This document shows positions 6,739 through 7,980 of a DNA stretch of 7,980 nucleotides, in pieces. Under the pieces are notes generated by a model. It was not told the origin of the DNA, did not search any database, and saw only the letters and a program-made list of their open reading frames with translations. The DNA is taken from NCBI GenBank assembly GCA_002506595.1, contig DAXV01000007.1, positions 10,525 through 18,504 of the forward strand. Reading direction: 5' to 3'. How positions within the stretch are numbered: position 1 is the first letter of the stretch; the number at the start of each line of letters is the position of its first letter. Source of the DNA: Acidilobaceae archaeon UBA158. GTDB taxonomy: Archaea; Thermoproteota; Thermoprotei_A; Sulfolobales; Acidilobaceae. The translations under genes and the position numbers were made by a program.

Positions 6739-7158
6739 ATGAGTAGATATCAAGTTAAGGTAGGAAATCAAAACATTTTAATTGATGATACTCTTCTATA
6801 TACAAAAAGTGATGAGTGGATAAAATTAGAAGGAGATAATGTTAGAATAGGTATAACTGATTATGCACAAAAGCAATTAAAAGATATTGTTGGAGTAGAT
6901 TTACCTAAAAAAGGTTCTAGTATAACTAAAAATGGCACGTTAGCTGTCTTAGAATCAGTAAAAGCAACAGCTGAAGTGTATTCGCCAGTAGAAGGAAAAG
7001 TAATAGATGTAAACGAAAGATTATTGGATGAGCCAGAATTAATTAATAAAGAACCTTATGATACCGGTTGGATTGCTATAATAGAAGCAAAGAACATACA
7101 AAAAAATGAATTCTTAGATCATAAATCCTATGCTGATGACATTACAAAAAGAAAGTAA
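6739..7158 (+). CDS. gcvH: Glycine cleavage system H protein (lipoyl carrier)
   Basis: Small soluble lipoyl-carrier protein that shuttles the aminomethyl group between the P, T and L components of glycine cleavage; H-like proteins also serve in lipoate delivery. With the ATG at 6739 it has 139 residues. GITDYAQKQLKDIVGVDLP (38-56) is the conserved H-protein entry block. LESVKA (71-76) carries the lipoyl-accepting Lys75, followed by YSPVEGKV (81-88), and EPYDTGWIA (105-113) matches the conserved PYxxGW element. The usual HEW is DEW here (25-27). The start 9 nt upstream (GTG 6730) is rejected because that codon is part of the ribosome binding site. No gcvT or gcvP lies in the window. The nearest lipoate-related gene is the divergent ligase-like protein at 3422-4264. 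It is divergently oriented from the aminotransferase across a 93-bp region with two inverted repeats. Confidence 0.95.
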   Translation: MSRYQVKVGNQNILIDDTLLYTKSDEWIKLEGDNVRIGITDYAQKQLKDIVGVDLPKKGSSITKNGTLAVLESVKATAEVYSPVEGKVIDVNERLLDEPELINKEPYDTGWIAIIEAKNIQKNEFLDHKSYADDITKRK

Positions 7159-7180
7159 TAATCTAAAAGTTAATATATAT

Positions 7181-7193
7181 TGTCTTTATTTAT
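7181..7193 (+). terminator. T-rich candidate terminator after gcvH
   Basis: TGTCTTTATTTAT begins 22 nt after the gcvH stop. It is T-rich on the coding strand with no hairpin, as in archaeal termination. The background is very AT-rich, so the call is weak. Confidence 0.28.
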
Positions 7194-7211
7194 ATTATAA
7201 ATTAATATATT

Positions 7212-7230
7212 GTATTATACAAGTATTATA
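7212..7230 (+). repeat. Tandem direct octamers upstream of sdhA
   Basis: GTATTATA occurs at 7212-7219 and again at 7223-7230, 11 bp apart, or about one helical turn. They lie directly upstream of the likely sdhA TATA element at 7237-7244. A further pair, TTAATATAT at 7170-7178 and 7202-7210, is 32 bp apart. They could be regulator sites or chance in AT-rich DNA. Confidence 0.35.
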
Positions 7231-7236
7231 ATAGAC

Positions 7237-7244
7237 CTTTTAAA
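7237..7244 (+). promoter_or_regulatory. Likely TATA box for sdhA
   Basis: CTTTTAAA stands about 50 nt before the sdhA start and would place transcription start near 7266, giving a leader of about 25 nt. GAGG at 7276-7279 in that leader could act as a ribosome binding site. Confidence 0.4.
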
Positions 7245-7290
7245 TTCAGATAATTATGATATAATTGTGAATTAAGAGGCGTACACCGGA

Positions 7291-7980
7291 TTGACTGTGG
7301 AAACTATAACTCATGATATTATAGTTTTGGGTGCTGGTCTTGCTGGATTAAGGGCTGCAGTAGAAATAAAAAGAAAATATGGAGATAAATTAGATGTAGG
7401 TGTTGTGAGCAAAATACACTTAATGAGAAGCCACAGCGTTTCTGCAGAAGGAGGTACTTCAGCAGTTTTATATCCTGAAGAAGGGGATAGCTTAGCATTA
7501 CATGCATGGGATACAATAAAGGGTAGTGATTTCTTAGCAGATCAAGACGCAGTTTGGACTTTTGTCAAACTTATGCCTGAAGAAATTCTTTTGTTAGATC
7601 ATTGGGGTATGCCTTGGAGTAGGAGAGAAGATGGTAGAATTGCTCAAAGACCATTCGGAGGGTTAACTTTTCCAAGAGCAACATATGCTGGTGACAAAGT
7701 AGGCCATGCAGAATTAAGAACTTTATATAATAAATTATTACAATATGATAAATGGGAAAGATATGATGAATGGTTTGCTACAAACTTTGTTGTTGAAGAT
7801 GGTGTATATAAAGGAATATATGCAATAAACATGAAAGATGGGAAATTATATTTGTTTAAGAGTAAAGCAGCAATAATTGCAACTGGAGGAGTGGGTAGAT
7901 TATATACATTCACAACTTATGCACATTCTGCAACTGGCGATGGAACTGCAATGGCTTTTAGAGCTGGCGTGCCAGTAAAG
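7291..7980 (+). CDS. sdhA: Succinate dehydrogenase flavoprotein subunit (3' partial)
   Basis: First 230 codons of the FAD-binding catalytic subunit of succinate dehydrogenase/fumarate reductase (complex II), which oxidises succinate in the citric acid cycle and feeds electrons to the iron-sulfur subunit. The gene runs off the right edge. HDIIVLGAGLAGLRAA (8-23) is the Rossmann FAD motif. RSHSVSAEGG (46-55) carries His48, which aligns with the histidine that binds FAD covalently in this family. HWGMPW (104-109), AQRPFGG (118-124) and ATGGVGRLY (197-205) followed by TGDG (215-218) are further family blocks. The covalent-FAD histidine argues against L-aspartate oxidase. In-frame start candidates are TTG 7291 and GTG 7297; a stop codon lies at 7273-7275. 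TTG was chosen because GAGG at 7276-7279 is nearer to it, but GTG is possible. Other subunits would be expected beyond the window. Confidence 0.92.
   Translation, partial: MTVETITHDIIVLGAGLAGLRAAVEIKRKYGDKLDVGVVSKIHLMRSHSVSAEGGTSAVLYPEEGDSLALHAWDTIKGSDFLADQDAVWTFVKLMPEEILLLDHWGMPWSRREDGRIAQRPFGGLTFPRATYAGDKVGHAELRTLYNKLLQYDKWERYDEWFATNFVVEDGVYKGIYAINMKDGKLYLFKSKAAIIATGGVGRLYTFTTYAHSATGDGTAMAFRAGVPVK

Noticed and set aside
7159..7290. AT-rich repeated stretch as a possible replication origin
   Set aside because: It is only 132 bp, lacks recognisable origin recognition boxes and has no cdc6/orc gene nearby; a promoter region explains it.
7319..7516. Minus-strand open frame of 65 codons
   Set aside because: It lies wholly antisense to sdhA, whose plus-strand frame carries the Rossmann and covalent-FAD motifs.
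7644..7913. Minus-strand open frame of 89 codons
   Set aside because: Antisense shadow of sdhA with no recognisable motif.

Overview
The window is strongly AT-rich (roughly 30% GC by eye) and gene-dense. Its features point to a thermoacidophile-type archaeon of the Thermoproteota (Crenarchaeota). GGTGA-type ribosome binding sites precede several starts, TTG starts are common, and possible TATA boxes lie close to start codons. The gene content also fits: a TldD/TldE pair, a free-standing GcvH, an archaeal-type succinate dehydrogenase flavoprotein and a divergent lipoate-ligase-like protein. A low-GC genus such as Caldisphaera, or a member of the Sulfolobales, would fit. That placement is inference; no rRNA or tRNA gene is present to test it.

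Layout, left to right. Bases 2-697 (+) are the C-terminal half of a major facilitator superfamily transporter whose start lies outside the window. Bases 782-3377 (+) hold tldD and tldE, which overlap by 8 nt and should form one heteromeric metalloprotease. At 3422-4264 (+) follows a divergent two-domain relative of lipoate-protein ligase A. At 4366-5457 (+) lies a radical SAM protein with a complete seven-cysteine SPASM domain. A class V aminotransferase (5449-6645, -) converges on it and overlaps it by 9 bp. A 93-bp divergent intergenic region containing two inverted repeats separates the aminotransferase from gcvH (6739-7158, +). The right edge carries the first 230 codons of sdhA (7291 to the end, +), behind an AT-rich promoter region with direct repeats.

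How the genes may work together. TldD supplies the zinc site and TldE is the non-metal partner. They sit two genes from a radical SAM/SPASM enzyme of the type that modifies peptides, a combination reminiscent of ribosomal-peptide maturation. No precursor peptide gene is visible here. GcvH is a normal lipoyl carrier with its acceptor lysine, while the ligase-like protein three genes upstream has lost much of the usual lipoyl-adenylate loop. It may be a specialised partner or accessory protein rather than a standard ligase. The aminotransferase resembles the cysteine desulfurase fold but lacks the catalytic cysteine. No mobile element, CRISPR array, structural RNA gene or intergenic stretch over 150 bp was seen.
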